In this document: one piece after another, positions 1 through 6,126 of the stretch
Layout of the letters: each line of letters starts with the position of its first letter
How positions within the stretch are numbered: the first letter of the stretch is position 1
Assembly (NCBI GenBank): GCA_024403585.1
Contig: JAKSRN010000113.1
Coordinates: 1-6,185, forward strand
From: Lachnospiraceae bacterium
GTDB lineage: Bacteria > Bacillota > Clostridia > Lachnospirales > Lachnospiraceae
Length of the DNA stretch: 6,185 nt
Direction of reading: 5' to 3'
Notes under the pieces: model-generated
What the model was told of the DNA's origin: nothing
Database searches by the model: none
The model's input: the letters and a program-made list of their open reading frames with translations, nothing else
Translations under genes and position numbers: made by a program

Positions 1-545
1 ATCGCAACTCTTCTTCTGGAACCAATCATACCAAGATAGCCTGGCTCTTCACCGGAAAGGATCGCACGAAGACAATCCGCATCCCAGCGATGTCCACGGG
101 TAAGGATACACACATAATCCTGCCTGCGAATATTCAGGCTCTTGATTGCATGCTCAAAGCTGTCACAGATTACATGGTCAGCCCATGGAAAACGTCCCGG
201 ATTTGCAAAGCTGAGACGATCATCCACTACGGTCACAGAAAATCCGGCCTTTGCTCCAAACTCAACCAACGGAAGCGCTACATGACCACCACCTAAAATA
301 ATCAGTCGGTCCTCCGGATAGAATGGCTCTGCTACTGTCATATGTCCATCTTCTGCATTTACAACAGGACGACCGACAGCAAACATCTTCTCTTCCTGCT
401 CAGACTGTGGTTCAAGAGGGTTTCGAACTTCCACTCTCTGCTCCAGATTTTTAATTTCACCGCTTCCATCTGTATCCCACTCTGTGAACAGAACAGATGT
501 GGTTGTATCTTTCAGATAGTTCTGAATTTCTTCATATACTTTCAT
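1..545 (-). CDS. XdhC/CoxI-family molybdoenzyme maturation protein, 3' end cut by the window edge
   Basis: Reading the reverse complement from the ATG at 543-545 gives 181 open codons that run off position 1. Residues about 80-181 are the XdhC C-terminal Rossmann domain: RLIILGGGHVA (80-90, nucleotide-binding loop), VTVVDDR (104-110), FANPGRFP, ILTRGHRWDADCL (147-159) and GMIGSRRR (172-179). Known XdhC proteins bind molybdenum cofactor, help its sulfuration and pass it to xanthine dehydrogenase-type hydroxylases in the cytoplasm. The first 78 residues are acidic, and I do not see a standard XdhC N-terminal domain in them, so this may be the shorter clostridial variety. A weak AAAGG lies at 552-556, 6 nt before the start. 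The gene follows modC in the same direction but after 354 nt of repeat DNA, and has its own likely promoter. The family is clear; which hydroxylase it serves cannot be told. Confidence 0.9.
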   Translation of the reverse strand, partial: MKVYEEIQNYLKDTTTSVLFTEWDTDGSGEIKNLEQRVEVRNPLEPQSEQEEKMFAVGRPVVNAEDGHMTVAEPFYPEDRLIILGGGHVALPLVEFGAKAGFSVTVVDDRLSFANPGRFPWADHVICDSFEHAIKSLNIRRQDYVCILTRGHRWDADCLRAILSGEEPGYLGMIGSRRRVA

Positions 546-604
546 ATTTTGCCTTTTGAATCCTTCCGAAAAAAGGAATCATTAATACCCTTTCGAATAG
601 TTTA

Positions 605-631
605 ATTATAGAAACATTTTACCACATGCAA
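605..631 (-). promoter_or_regulatory. Candidate sigma-A promoter for the XdhC-family gene
   Basis: On the minus strand a perfect TATAAT (605-610) is preceded after 15 bp by TTGCAT (626-631), a partial match to TTGACA. Shifting the upstream hexamer to get a 16-17 bp spacer gives a poorer match. Initiation would fall near 598, leaving a leader of about 50 nt before the start codon at 545. The -35 part lies at the edge of the hairpin-rich repeat, so the repeat may supply part of the promoter. The -10 box is convincing; the rest is inference. Confidence 0.5.
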
Positions 632-885
632 GTCCTGATTACAGTGCTTCCGTGGCATCTACCGTGCCAATATTGTGCCAATCTCAAGGCAAAGTAAACA
701 TTCGCATTCTGCTCTGCTTCATGCTTATGCTTGGTAAAGCGGACATTCGCATTCCGCTCCGCTTCATGCTCATGAACACGTGGCTGCTCCGCAGCCTTCT
801 CAGATAGGGCTTTGACCCTATCTGAGACAAGCATCCCCCTGACCCCTTCCTATGTCTTTACGGCCTTGAGGAAGGGGAATGCTTG
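619..885. repeat. Structured intergenic repeat (two 45-bp units plus three hairpins) filling the modC-xdhC gap
   Basis: This occupies most of the 354-nt gap between modC and the XdhC gene. Two tandem units at 691-730 and 736-775 have a 45-bp period and match at about 33 of 40 positions; both contain ATTCGCATTC and GCTTCATGCT. They are followed by three hairpins: GGCTGC/GCAGCC with a 3-nt loop (782-796), a perfect 12-bp stem (798-809 with 816-827, 6-nt loop), and a long stem made of 828-834 with 879-885 and CCCCTTCC/GGAAGGGG (843-850 with 870-877). A 71-codon minus-strand frame (834-619) crosses all this, but its peptide only mirrors the 45-bp repeat, so I do not call it a gene. A related copy lies between modA and modB. 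None of the hairpins has a T-run, so they are not textbook terminators, although they could protect the modC 3' end. Confidence 0.75.
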
Positions 886-899
886 CCGTGTTCAATTCA

Positions 900-1961
900 T
901 CATTCTCTCAAAAGCATAACCGCTGAAGGCTTCACCCCTAATCCGTATGGAATAGAATTATCCGCCTGATGCTGCCGGATGTTTTTGGGGCATTTCCAGA
1001 GGATGCCTTCCCGGACTGTAATGCACCATTCAAAGGGCAGCTCTGTCACCGATGGATTCTTTACCGGAAATACTGAATTGACCCCCCTTCTTTTCTCCAT
1101 GGAATATTCCCACTCATTCAAAGGATAGAAATCATGGGCCCGGATGCCGATATGGGTGATCTCATCTGTCATCGGTTTTTCGGTTTTAAACTCCAGATTT
1201 CCCCAATCCAGAGCACATACACTGTATAATCCGGTTTTCCGAATACGGGATATGTTCTTACAGGATGTCAGCCTTGCCCCTGTCACAGTTTTGGGAGCTT
1301 CAAAGAGGGCTTCCTTTGGTCCTGCCTCAATCAGTTTGCCCTGATCCATCAGAAGAAGGTGATCACAAAGCTGATAGGCTTCATCCCTGTCGTGGGTGAC
1401 CAGGAATGTAACTCCCTCATAGCTGTGCAGAAGTTCTCCCATCTCCAGCCTCAGCCTCTCTTTCATCCCTCCGTCCAATGCACTGAAAGGTTCGTCAAGA
1501 AGAAGTGTCTGTGGCTGAGTAACAAGAATCCTTGCCAGCGCAGTTCGTTGCTGCTGCCCACCGGAGAGTTCGCCCGGAAGCTGACCAGCCAGTTTTTCCA
1601 GACCAAAACGCTCCATCATCTCTCCTGCGATTCTTCTCTTTTCCTGCTTATCCCCCTTCAGCCCAGCCATAATATTCTGTTCCACGGTCATGGTGGGAAA
1701 GAGGGCATAATTCTGGAAGAGATAACCCACACTTCTCTCCTGAGGCTTCAGGTTGATCCGATTTTTTGAATCAAACAGGATTCGATCTTCCAGCTGAATC
1801 CGTCCCCGGTCTGGTGTCTCGATGCCGGCTATGGACTTCAGTGTCATGCTCTTTCCACATCCAGAAGCGCCCAGGATTCCGATCACCGCCTTTTCACAGC
1901 TATGAAGGAAATTCAGATGAAAATTCCCTGCTTTTTTATCGATATTCAAATAAATTCCCAT
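900..1961 (-). CDS. modC: Molybdate ABC transporter ATP-binding protein ModC
   Basis: This is the ATPase that powers molybdate import, working as a dimer on the inner face of the membrane with ModB. It has a full ABC nucleotide-binding domain: Walker A GASGCGKS (31-38), Q-loop YLFQNYALFP (80-89, Gln83), signature LSGGQ (132-136), Walker B LLLDEP (153-158), D-loop SALD (160-163) and the H-loop histidine at 190 in LVTHDRDEA. Residues about 230-353 form a C-terminal domain containing IGIRAHDF, in the place where E. coli ModC has its molybdate-binding Mop (TOBE-type) domain. The length of 353 matches full-length ModC. GGAGG at 1967-1971 lies 5 nt before the ATG. The gene follows modB by 72 nt, in a gap that itself holds a duplicated junction. 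The C-terminal part is diverged enough that I cannot confirm a working Mop fold. Confidence 0.95.
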   Translation of the reverse strand: MGIYLNIDKKAGNFHLNFLHSCEKAVIGILGASGCGKSMTLKSIAGIETPDRGRIQLEDRILFDSKNRINLKPQERSVGYLFQNYALFPTMTVEQNIMAGLKGDKQEKRRIAGEMMERFGLEKLAGQLPGELSGGQQQRTALARILVTQPQTLLLDEPFSALDGGMKERLRLEMGELLHSYEGVTFLVTHDRDEAYQLCDHLLLMDQGKLIEAGPKEALFEAPKTVTGARLTSCKNISRIRKTGLYSVCALDWGNLEFKTEKPMTDEITHIGIRAHDFYPLNEWEYSMEKRRGVNSVFPVKNPSVTELPFEWCITVREGILWKCPKNIRQHQADNSIPYGLGVKPSAVMLLRE

Positions 1962-2060
1962 GGCTTCCTCCGGTTACCTTCGTTTATCATGTTTCAGATT
2001 TTTATCTATTACAATTCCTATGGCATCCAACGCTTACCAGCGTTTGATATGCTTCATGTT
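1953..2060. repeat. Degenerate 60-bp tandem duplication of the modB end / modC start
   Basis: The stretch 1953-2000 matches 2013-2060 without gaps at 35 of 48 positions, an offset of exactly 60 bp. In the minus-strand reading both copies carry an AAACAT- or AAGCAT-type lysine/histidine run, then TAA (2034-2036 and 1974-1976), then GCCAT(A/G)GGAATT. The modC start ATG (1959-1961) is aligned with ATA (2019-2021). Past the modB stop the same frame stays open for 19 codons to the second TAA, ending LKHDKRR, which resembles the real ModB end MKHIKRW. This reads as an old tandem duplication of the junction, with the upstream modC start lost. Confidence 0.6.
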
Positions 2061-2738
2061 TCTTCCTGAAATCATATTCATCAGGAATACAATGAGAAAT
2101 GCGATCAGGATCACGATCAGTGTCCATATTCCCGCTGTCAGATAATCACCGTCCTGGATAACCATTGCAATCCTCTGAGAGATCGTTGACGTCTTCCCCG
2201 GAATATTTCCTGCCAGCATACTGGTAGCTCCATACTCCCCCAAAGCTCTGGCGAATGTCAGGATGGTTCCGGAAAGCACACCAGGTCCAGCCGTAGGAAG
2301 CACTACCCTGAAGAAAATCTGCATCTCCGTCATACCAAGGGTCCGGCCGGCGTGGATCAGATTAATATCCACCTGTTCGAATGCCGCCCTCGCATTCCTG
2401 TACATCAATGGGAATGCAATCACCGTAGCCGCCACAATACATCCCAGCCAGGACTGTACCACCTTTATACTGAAATGCTCATATAACAGGATACCAAGAG
2501 GCCGCCTCTTGCTGAAGAGCAGCAAAAGAAAGAAACCGGCTACCGTGGGTGGCAGTACCATGGGAAGGGTCAGGATTCCATCAATAACTGCTTTCATTCC
2601 TTTCGAGGACTTCATGACCCATCTGGCAGTGATGATTCCAAGAAAAAAGGAGATACAGGTTGCAACGATGCCGGTCTTCAGAGAAATCCATAAAGGACTC
2701 CAGTCAAGTCCTGACAGAATCTTTATTACCTCGTTCAT
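2034..2738 (-). CDS. modB: Molybdate ABC transporter permease ModB
   Basis: This is the membrane channel subunit of the molybdate importer; it forms a homodimer that receives the anion from ModA and couples to ModC. The 234-residue length is normal for ModB. Hydrophobic spans are visible at about 16-42, 51-75, 94-112, 150-165 and 200-223. The cytoplasmic EAA-type coupling loop lies at 117-148, with the conserved HAGRTLGM (129-136) and FFRVVLP (142-148). TLPMVLPPTVAGF (57-69) and ARALGEYGAT (163-172) are typical ModB motifs, the latter shared with sulfate/molybdate permeases. A minus-strand AAAGGAG (2749-2755) precedes the ATG by 10 nt. It is separated from modA by 252 nt containing a repeat and a strong hairpin, which is unusual for a mod operon. 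After its stop comes a degenerate second copy of its own last codons. Confidence 0.95.
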   Translation of the reverse strand: MNEVIKILSGLDWSPLWISLKTGIVATCISFFLGIITARWVMKSSKGMKAVIDGILTLPMVLPPTVAGFFLLLLFSKRRPLGILLYEHFSIKVVQSWLGCIVAATVIAFPLMYRNARAAFEQVDINLIHAGRTLGMTEMQIFFRVVLPTAGPGVLSGTILTFARALGEYGATSMLAGNIPGKTSTISQRIAMVIQDGDYLTAGIWTLIVILIAFLIVFLMNMISGRNMKHIKRW

Positions 2739-2783
2739 TTTTCCGTTTCTCCTTTCCTGTTATCCGCAGCTGTTTATCCGGAA

Positions 2784-2830
2784 GTAAAGCGGATTGATCC
2801 ATTCCGCTCTGCTTCATGCTCATGAACGCG
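2784..2830. repeat. Second copy of the dispersed intergenic repeat, between modA and modB
   Basis: These 47 bp align without gaps to 734-780 in the modC-xdhC gap, with 39 identities. The match includes a run of ATTCCGCTC then, after one difference, GCTTCATGCTCATGAAC. As at the other locus, the unit is followed on the plus strand by a GGCTGC/GCAGCC hairpin (here 2854-2878). The shared order of unit then hairpin marks both as members of one repeat family rather than a chance similarity. Confidence 0.7.
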
Positions 2831-2853
2831 GAGCATTTATCTCATTTAATGAA

Positions 2854-2878
2854 CAAATGGCTGCAAAGCAGCCATTTG
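2854..2878. other. Perfect 11-bp hairpin between modA and modB
   Basis: CAAATGGCTGC (2854-2864) and GCAGCCATTTG (2868-2878) are exact complements with a 3-nt loop. In the modA-modB transcript this would be a very stable stem. No T-run follows on either strand, so I do not call it an intrinsic terminator. It could act as a 3'-end block or processing point that leaves modA mRNA more abundant than modBC. A weaker 7-bp stem, CTTTCAG/CTGAAAG, lies nearby at 2923-2943. Structure is seen; role is inferred. Confidence 0.65.
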
Positions 2879-2990
2879 CCTAATTACCTCTTTATTCTAC
2901 CCTTTATCAATAATAATGTCTACTTTCAGGAATAATCTGAAAGATTCTATGACTCTGCAGGACATTTTTGTCGCCGCTCTCGGGAATTCC

Positions 2991-3932
2991 TTACTCTACG
3001 TTAGTATCAAAGTAATAAGCATCAAACAGAGCTTTTGCAGTATCAGAAGTAATGAATTTTACAAAATCTGCTGCAGCTGCTTTCTGTGCGTCGGATGCCT
3101 CTGCATTCACCACCTGGCATACCGGATAGATGACATTGCCTGTCAGATCATAGCTTACTGTCTCAAGAATATCCAGATCATCCTCATAGCCATAGGTATC
3201 GGAGTAATAGGTTGTTCCAACCTCACAGGAGCCTTCTACAACAGCAGTCAGAACCTGAGATACATTACCCTGCTCAGAGATTTCCACACCGCCAAGTGCC
3301 TCTGAAACCTCTGCTGTAGTATAAAGAGAAACATCCTCAGCTTCCGGCAGAATACCAAGAGCAACCAGTGCCTGACGTGTATACTTTCCAACCGGAACAG
3401 AGCCATCTGCAAGAGCGATGGAAGAAGCATCCTTCAGAGTTTCCAGACCTTTTACAGCAGACTCGGTATCTTTTCTCTTGATCACTACAACCTGGTTATT
3501 TACAACATTTGCACGGCTTCCGTCAACAACCAGACCATCCTCTTCCAGCGCATTCATCTGCTTCTGGGCTGCTGAGAAGAAAACATCACAGGCAAAGCCC
3601 TCTTCGATCTGTGTCAGAAGTTTTCCGGATGAATCTGCATTGTAAGTAATTGTTACTTCAGGATGCTCTTCATTATAAGCTGCAGCTACTTCCTGCATAA
3701 CAGTATTCAAAGATGCGGCGATAAATACCTGAAGCTCAACGCCGTCTTCTGCTTCTGTTTCTGCTTCTTTCTCCGGCTCTGCTGTCTCCTCTTCTGCAGC
3801 CTCCTCTGCTTCAGAAACTGCTTCTGCTGTTTCTGATTTAGCTGAAGCATCATCTGCCTTGCTTCCGCATCCGCAGAACAGGCTGGCAGTCATTGCAGTA
3901 ACAAGTAACATACTGAGCATTTTTTTCTTCAT
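2991..3932 (-). CDS. modA: Molybdate-binding lipoprotein ModA (ABC transporter substrate-binding protein)
   Basis: This extracellular, lipid-anchored protein captures molybdate or tungstate and hands it to ModBC. The 313-residue product starts with a lipoprotein signal, MKKKMLSMLLVTAMTASLFC, with C20 or C22 the likely lipidated cysteine (SLFCGCGS). Residues 25-64 are an acidic Glu/Ala-rich tether with 14 glutamates. The binding domain begins at about 65 and carries the family motifs VFIAASLN (69-76, Ser74), NADSSGKL (98-105), DVFFSAAQKQM (116-126), DGSVPVGKYTRQAL (176-189) and EVGTTYYSD (237-245), which supply the anion-binding serines, backbone and tyrosine in known ModA proteins. An ATG at 3947 is in frame but overlaps the ribosome binding site, so I start at 3932. 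Molybdate and tungstate cannot be told apart here. Confidence 0.95.
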   Translation of the reverse strand: MKKKMLSMLLVTAMTASLFCGCGSKADDASAKSETAEAVSEAEEAAEEETAEPEKEAETEAEDGVELQVFIAASLNTVMQEVAAAYNEEHPEVTITYNADSSGKLLTQIEEGFACDVFFSAAQKQMNALEEDGLVVDGSRANVVNNQVVVIKRKDTESAVKGLETLKDASSIALADGSVPVGKYTRQALVALGILPEAEDVSLYTTAEVSEALGGVEISEQGNVSQVLTAVVEGSCEVGTTYYSDTYGYEDDLDILETVSYDLTGNVIYPVCQVVNAEASDAQKAAAADFVKFITSDTAKALFDAYYFDTNVE

Positions 3933-3940
3933 GTTCATTT

Positions 3941-3945
3941 CCTCC
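3941..3945 (-). promoter_or_regulatory. Ribosome binding site that fixes the modA start
   Basis: GGAGG on the minus strand lies 8 nt before the ATG at 3932. Two upstream in-frame ATGs (3947 and 3938) overlap it or sit only 2 nt after it, so neither is a good start. Starting at 3932 also puts MKKK at the N-terminus of the signal peptide, as expected. Confidence 0.8.
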
Positions 3946-3970
3946 ATTTTTAAAAAATTGGTCGAAAAAT

Positions 3971-3996
3971 CCGTTCGGTATATTTTTACCGTACGG
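3971..3996. promoter_or_regulatory. 26-bp near-perfect inverted repeat upstream of modA: candidate operator or attenuator
   Basis: Arms 3971-3980 and 3987-3996 pair at 9 of 10 positions around the 6-bp spacer TATTTT; the core is CGGTA-N6-TACCG and the outer parts are CCGT and ACGG. It lies 38 nt before the modA start and after the terminator of the preceding unit. E. coli ModE operators are also inverted repeats of CG-plus-TATA type with a short AT spacer, so a ModE-like site is plausible, and a ModE-type domain is encoded upstream. A second reading is possible: as RNA it folds into a hairpin followed by ATTTTT, so it could be an attenuator. I could not place the promoter hexamers with confidence. 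Confidence 0.55.
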
Positions 3997-4005
3997 TTTT
4001 TCTAT

Positions 4006-4037
4006 AAAAAACCCCTGCCCTCTCAGACAGGGTTTTT
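4006..4037 (-). terminator. Intrinsic terminator after the MoeA-like gene
   Basis: On the minus strand CCCTGTC (4032-4026) pairs with GGCAGGG (4019-4013) over a 6-nt loop, with one G-U pair, and is followed by G and six T (4011-4006). An A-run on the other side means it could also stop plus-strand transcripts. It lies about 55 nt after the MoeA-like stop codon and separates that unit from modABC. Confidence 0.85.
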
Positions 4038-4092
4038 ATCATGATCAGTCACGGACTGTTTGGAAAGTATTGCCTTTTTCCGGCTGGTAAAC

Positions 4093-5151
4093 TTACTTTC
4101 CCTTTCCAAATCCGCAGTTTGGATAGGTACAGATCTCACAATTCAGGCAAAGTCCGCCCTCGCCCAGTGCTGCCAGATCCTCCGGTGTTACAGGATCATC
4201 TGCCATTACTCTTGTCAGGATCAGGTCAAAGATGGTGCGTTTTGCATACATAACACATCCCGGAAGTCCCATGATGGCTACTGTTCTTGGATTTGGTCCT
4301 TCTTTCACTTCATAGTAAGCCAGAAGGAACATAGCACCCGGAAGAACCGGTGCACCATAGGATATGATCTTCGCTCCGGTATTCTTGATTGCCAGCGGTG
4401 TCTTATCGTCCGGGTCAACACTCATGCCGCCTGTACAGCATACAACATCTGCACCCTTTTCGATCATATCCAAAATAGATGCTGTCACCTTTTTGTCATT
4501 GTCCTCATGGGTTACATGATCAATGACTTTCGCATCGTACTCAGCGAATTTTGCCTCTACAACAGGTGTAAAGGTATCTTTGATGCGGCCATAATATACT
4601 TCGTTACCGGTTGTAACGATGCCGACTTTTTTATCTTTGAAAGGAAGAAGTTTCAGGATTGGCTCGCCATCTGTTGCCGCCATGGCTGCCTTCTCTGCTG
4701 CTTCCATCTTTTCTTTCTCAATTACCAGAGGAATGATTCTGGTACCAGCCAGCTTATCGCCCTTCTTAACAGGGAAGTTGCCATGGCGGGATGCGATCAT
4801 CATCTGTCCGAAACTATTGACCGCTTTCATTCCCTTGCTATTTACCTTCAGAAGGCCGTCGCATTCTGCGATCAGCTCGATCTTTCCTTCTTTAGGGGCA
4901 GTGGTGGTCATGTTGGCATTTTTACAGATGTGGCACAGAACTTCTGCGGCCTCGTCCTCGTGGAGCATGTTCTCATCTTTTTCCCATACGTAGAGTGTAT
5001 CCTTTCCAACGGACAGGAGCACCGGAATGTCCTCTTCTGTCACAACATGGCCTTTGCGGAAAACTGCATCTTTTGTTACGCCTTTAATGATCTGTGTAAT
5101 ATCGTGGCACAGAACTGCGCCTACTGCATCCACTGTATTAATCAACTTCAT
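4093..5151 (-). CDS. MoeA-like molybdopterin-binding protein with a C-terminal four-cysteine motif
   Basis: Residues about 174-317 form the molybdopterin-binding domain found in MoeA, MogA and CinA (MoCF-biosynthesis family): GIVTTGNEV (177-185), TGGMSVDPDDKTP (240-252), APVLPGAMF (267-275) and MGLPGCV (294-300). In MoeA proteins the last motif is usually GLPGNP. The N-terminal 170 residues have MoeA-like stretches such as RKGHVVTEEDIPVLLSVG (32-49). At the very end C335, C338, C341 and C346 make CX2CX2CX4C, which could bind iron-sulfur or zinc; this is not part of classical MoeA. MoeA inserts molybdenum into adenylated molybdopterin, but a shortened relative may instead sense or hold the cofactor. 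GGGAGG (5160-5165) precedes the ATG by 8 nt. It follows the MocA-HTH gene by 42 nt, so the two are co-transcribed. The family is sure, the exact reaction is not. Confidence 0.85.
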   Translation of the reverse strand: MKLINTVDAVGAVLCHDITQIIKGVTKDAVFRKGHVVTEEDIPVLLSVGKDTLYVWEKDENMLHEDEAAEVLCHICKNANMTTTAPKEGKIELIAECDGLLKVNSKGMKAVNSFGQMMIASRHGNFPVKKGDKLAGTRIIPLVIEKEKMEAAEKAAMAATDGEPILKLLPFKDKKVGIVTTGNEVYYGRIKDTFTPVVEAKFAEYDAKVIDHVTHEDNDKKVTASILDMIEKGADVVCCTGGMSVDPDDKTPLAIKNTGAKIISYGAPVLPGAMFLLAYYEVKEGPNPRTVAIMGLPGCVMYAKRTIFDLILTRVMADDPVTPEDLAALGEGGLCLNCEICTYPNCGFGKGK

Positions 5152-5193
5152 AGTATCATCCTCCCATTATCTATAAATCCCCGGATCATCTCA

Positions 5194-6126
5194 TCAGAAT
5201 TTTGAAAAACTTTCTCTGAATACCTGATCTGTAATATTTTGCAGTTTCGTTAACATCTCTTTATAGCACTGTATAAATCCCTTCGCTTCTTCTGTCATTC
5301 TGGATCCACCACCGGAGACACCTCCGCTCCATCTCTCAAGAAGCTTAAATCCCAGTGCTTTCTCCGCATCCTTGATCATCTTACTTCCTTTGGAGTAGGA
5401 AATTTCCAGTTCCTGACAGGCTTCCTGAATAGACCCTGTACGTTCAATGTACTGTAACAGATTTGCCAGTACTGAACAGAAAAAATCCGTTCCCCTTACT
5501 AAACGTACATCCACTTTTGGATGGATGGGATATCCGCTCTCCCGGTGGCTGTTCCATTCGATCAGTTCCATATATTCTTTCTGTGTGTCCACATCCCAGT
5601 TCACGGCCTTATCATCCACGATCAGATTGGTGATGGAATAACTGGATTCCTCCATGGCTCCCCGCAATCCTCTGTCTCCTGTATATGCACAGAGTTCCTT
5701 TGCCACACGGGACCGTAACAGAATCGGGTGTCCGGGATGACCAGCATATACTGTTCGAACCATATCCGCGTCGATCATCAGTACCTGACGATAGGTTTTC
5801 TGACTGATTGCCGGTGTATCCACCGGAACGATCAGAAGCTTCTCACAGGAATCAGCGATGGCCTCGATCCCCAGTTTTAGTGAATCAAACATCTGGGTCT
5901 TGTCATACTCTTTATTGCGAACAAAGGTCAGCCCCATCCCCTCAAGGTGTTCCTCCAGTTCTTCTCCACGATAACCGGTAACAACAACAATAGGATCAGC
6001 TCCAGCCTGAATCAATGAATTTGCCACATGTCTGGCAATTGTCGTATTTTCGAATGGCAGTAAGGGCTTATACTCACCCATTCTGGTGGACATACCTGCT
6101 GCCAGGATCACTGCACCTGTTTTCAT
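5194..6126 (-). CDS. MocA-type molybdenum cofactor cytidylyltransferase fused to a ModE-type DNA-binding domain
   Basis: Residues 1-190 are a MobA/MocA nucleotidyltransferase: VILAAGMSTRMGEYKPLLPF (6-25) binds the nucleotide, VVVVTGYRGEEL-like strand at 46-57, VPVDTP (100-105) carries the metal-binding aspartate, and GHPILL (132-137), TGDRGLRGAM (149-158) and WDVDT (177-181) resemble MocA more than MobA. MocA joins CMP to molybdopterin for xanthine-dehydrogenase-type hydroxylases, which fits the XdhC gene in this window. Residues about 204-296 match the N-terminal winged helix of ModE: FFCSVLANLLQYIERTGSI, EACQELEISYSKGSKMIKDA, LLERWSGGVSGGGS and the following TEEAKGFIQCYKEM helix. The molybdate-binding Mop domains of ModE are absent. 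GAGGAG (6134-6139) lies 7 nt before the ATG. It leads a two-gene unit with the MoeA-like gene. GMP rather than CMP as the substrate is not excluded. Confidence 0.88.
   Translation of the reverse strand: MKTGAVILAAGMSTRMGEYKPLLPFENTTIARHVANSLIQAGADPIVVVTGYRGEELEEHLEGMGLTFVRNKEYDKTQMFDSLKLGIEAIADSCEKLLIVPVDTPAISQKTYRQVLMIDADMVRTVYAGHPGHPILLRSRVAKELCAYTGDRGLRGAMEESSYSITNLIVDDKAVNWDVDTQKEYMELIEWNSHRESGYPIHPKVDVRLVRGTDFFCSVLANLLQYIERTGSIQEACQELEISYSKGSKMIKDAEKALGFKLLERWSGGVSGGGSRMTEEAKGFIQCYKEMLTKLQNITDQVFRESFSKF

Noticed and set aside
691..775. CRISPR-like array
   Set aside because: There are only two imperfect units, 45 bp apart, with no true spacers and no cas genes.
782..827. Hairpins downstream of modC as intrinsic terminators
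   Set aside because: The stems are strong, but no T-run follows on either strand, so only a general 3'-end role can be suggested.
619..834. 71-codon minus-strand frame with repeated HEAERNANV/HEAEQNANV peptide and a purine-rich stretch before its ATG
   Set aside because: It lies wholly in the hairpin-rich repeat, its peptide periodicity is just the 45-bp DNA repeat, and its start sits within a stem. Without evidence of conserved protein-level selection it is better read as repeat DNA.
1359..1769. 136-codon plus-strand frame inside modC
   Set aside because: It is antisense to the modC ATPase motifs and has no domain of its own.
2263..2787. 174-codon plus-strand frame antisense to modB
   Set aside because: The opposite strand encodes a complete ModB with all expected motifs; this frame shows none.
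2848..2877. Possible nine-codon leader peptide (MAALQPFVH) on the minus strand between modA and modB, after an AGAGG
   Set aside because: Its codons are the hairpin arms themselves, and there is no run of regulatory codons or alternative antiterminator stem to support attenuation by translation.
4060..5205. 381-codon plus-strand frame antisense to the MoeA-like gene
   Set aside because: It is rich in Cys, His and Ile, has no recognisable family, and mirrors a gene with clear motifs on the other strand.
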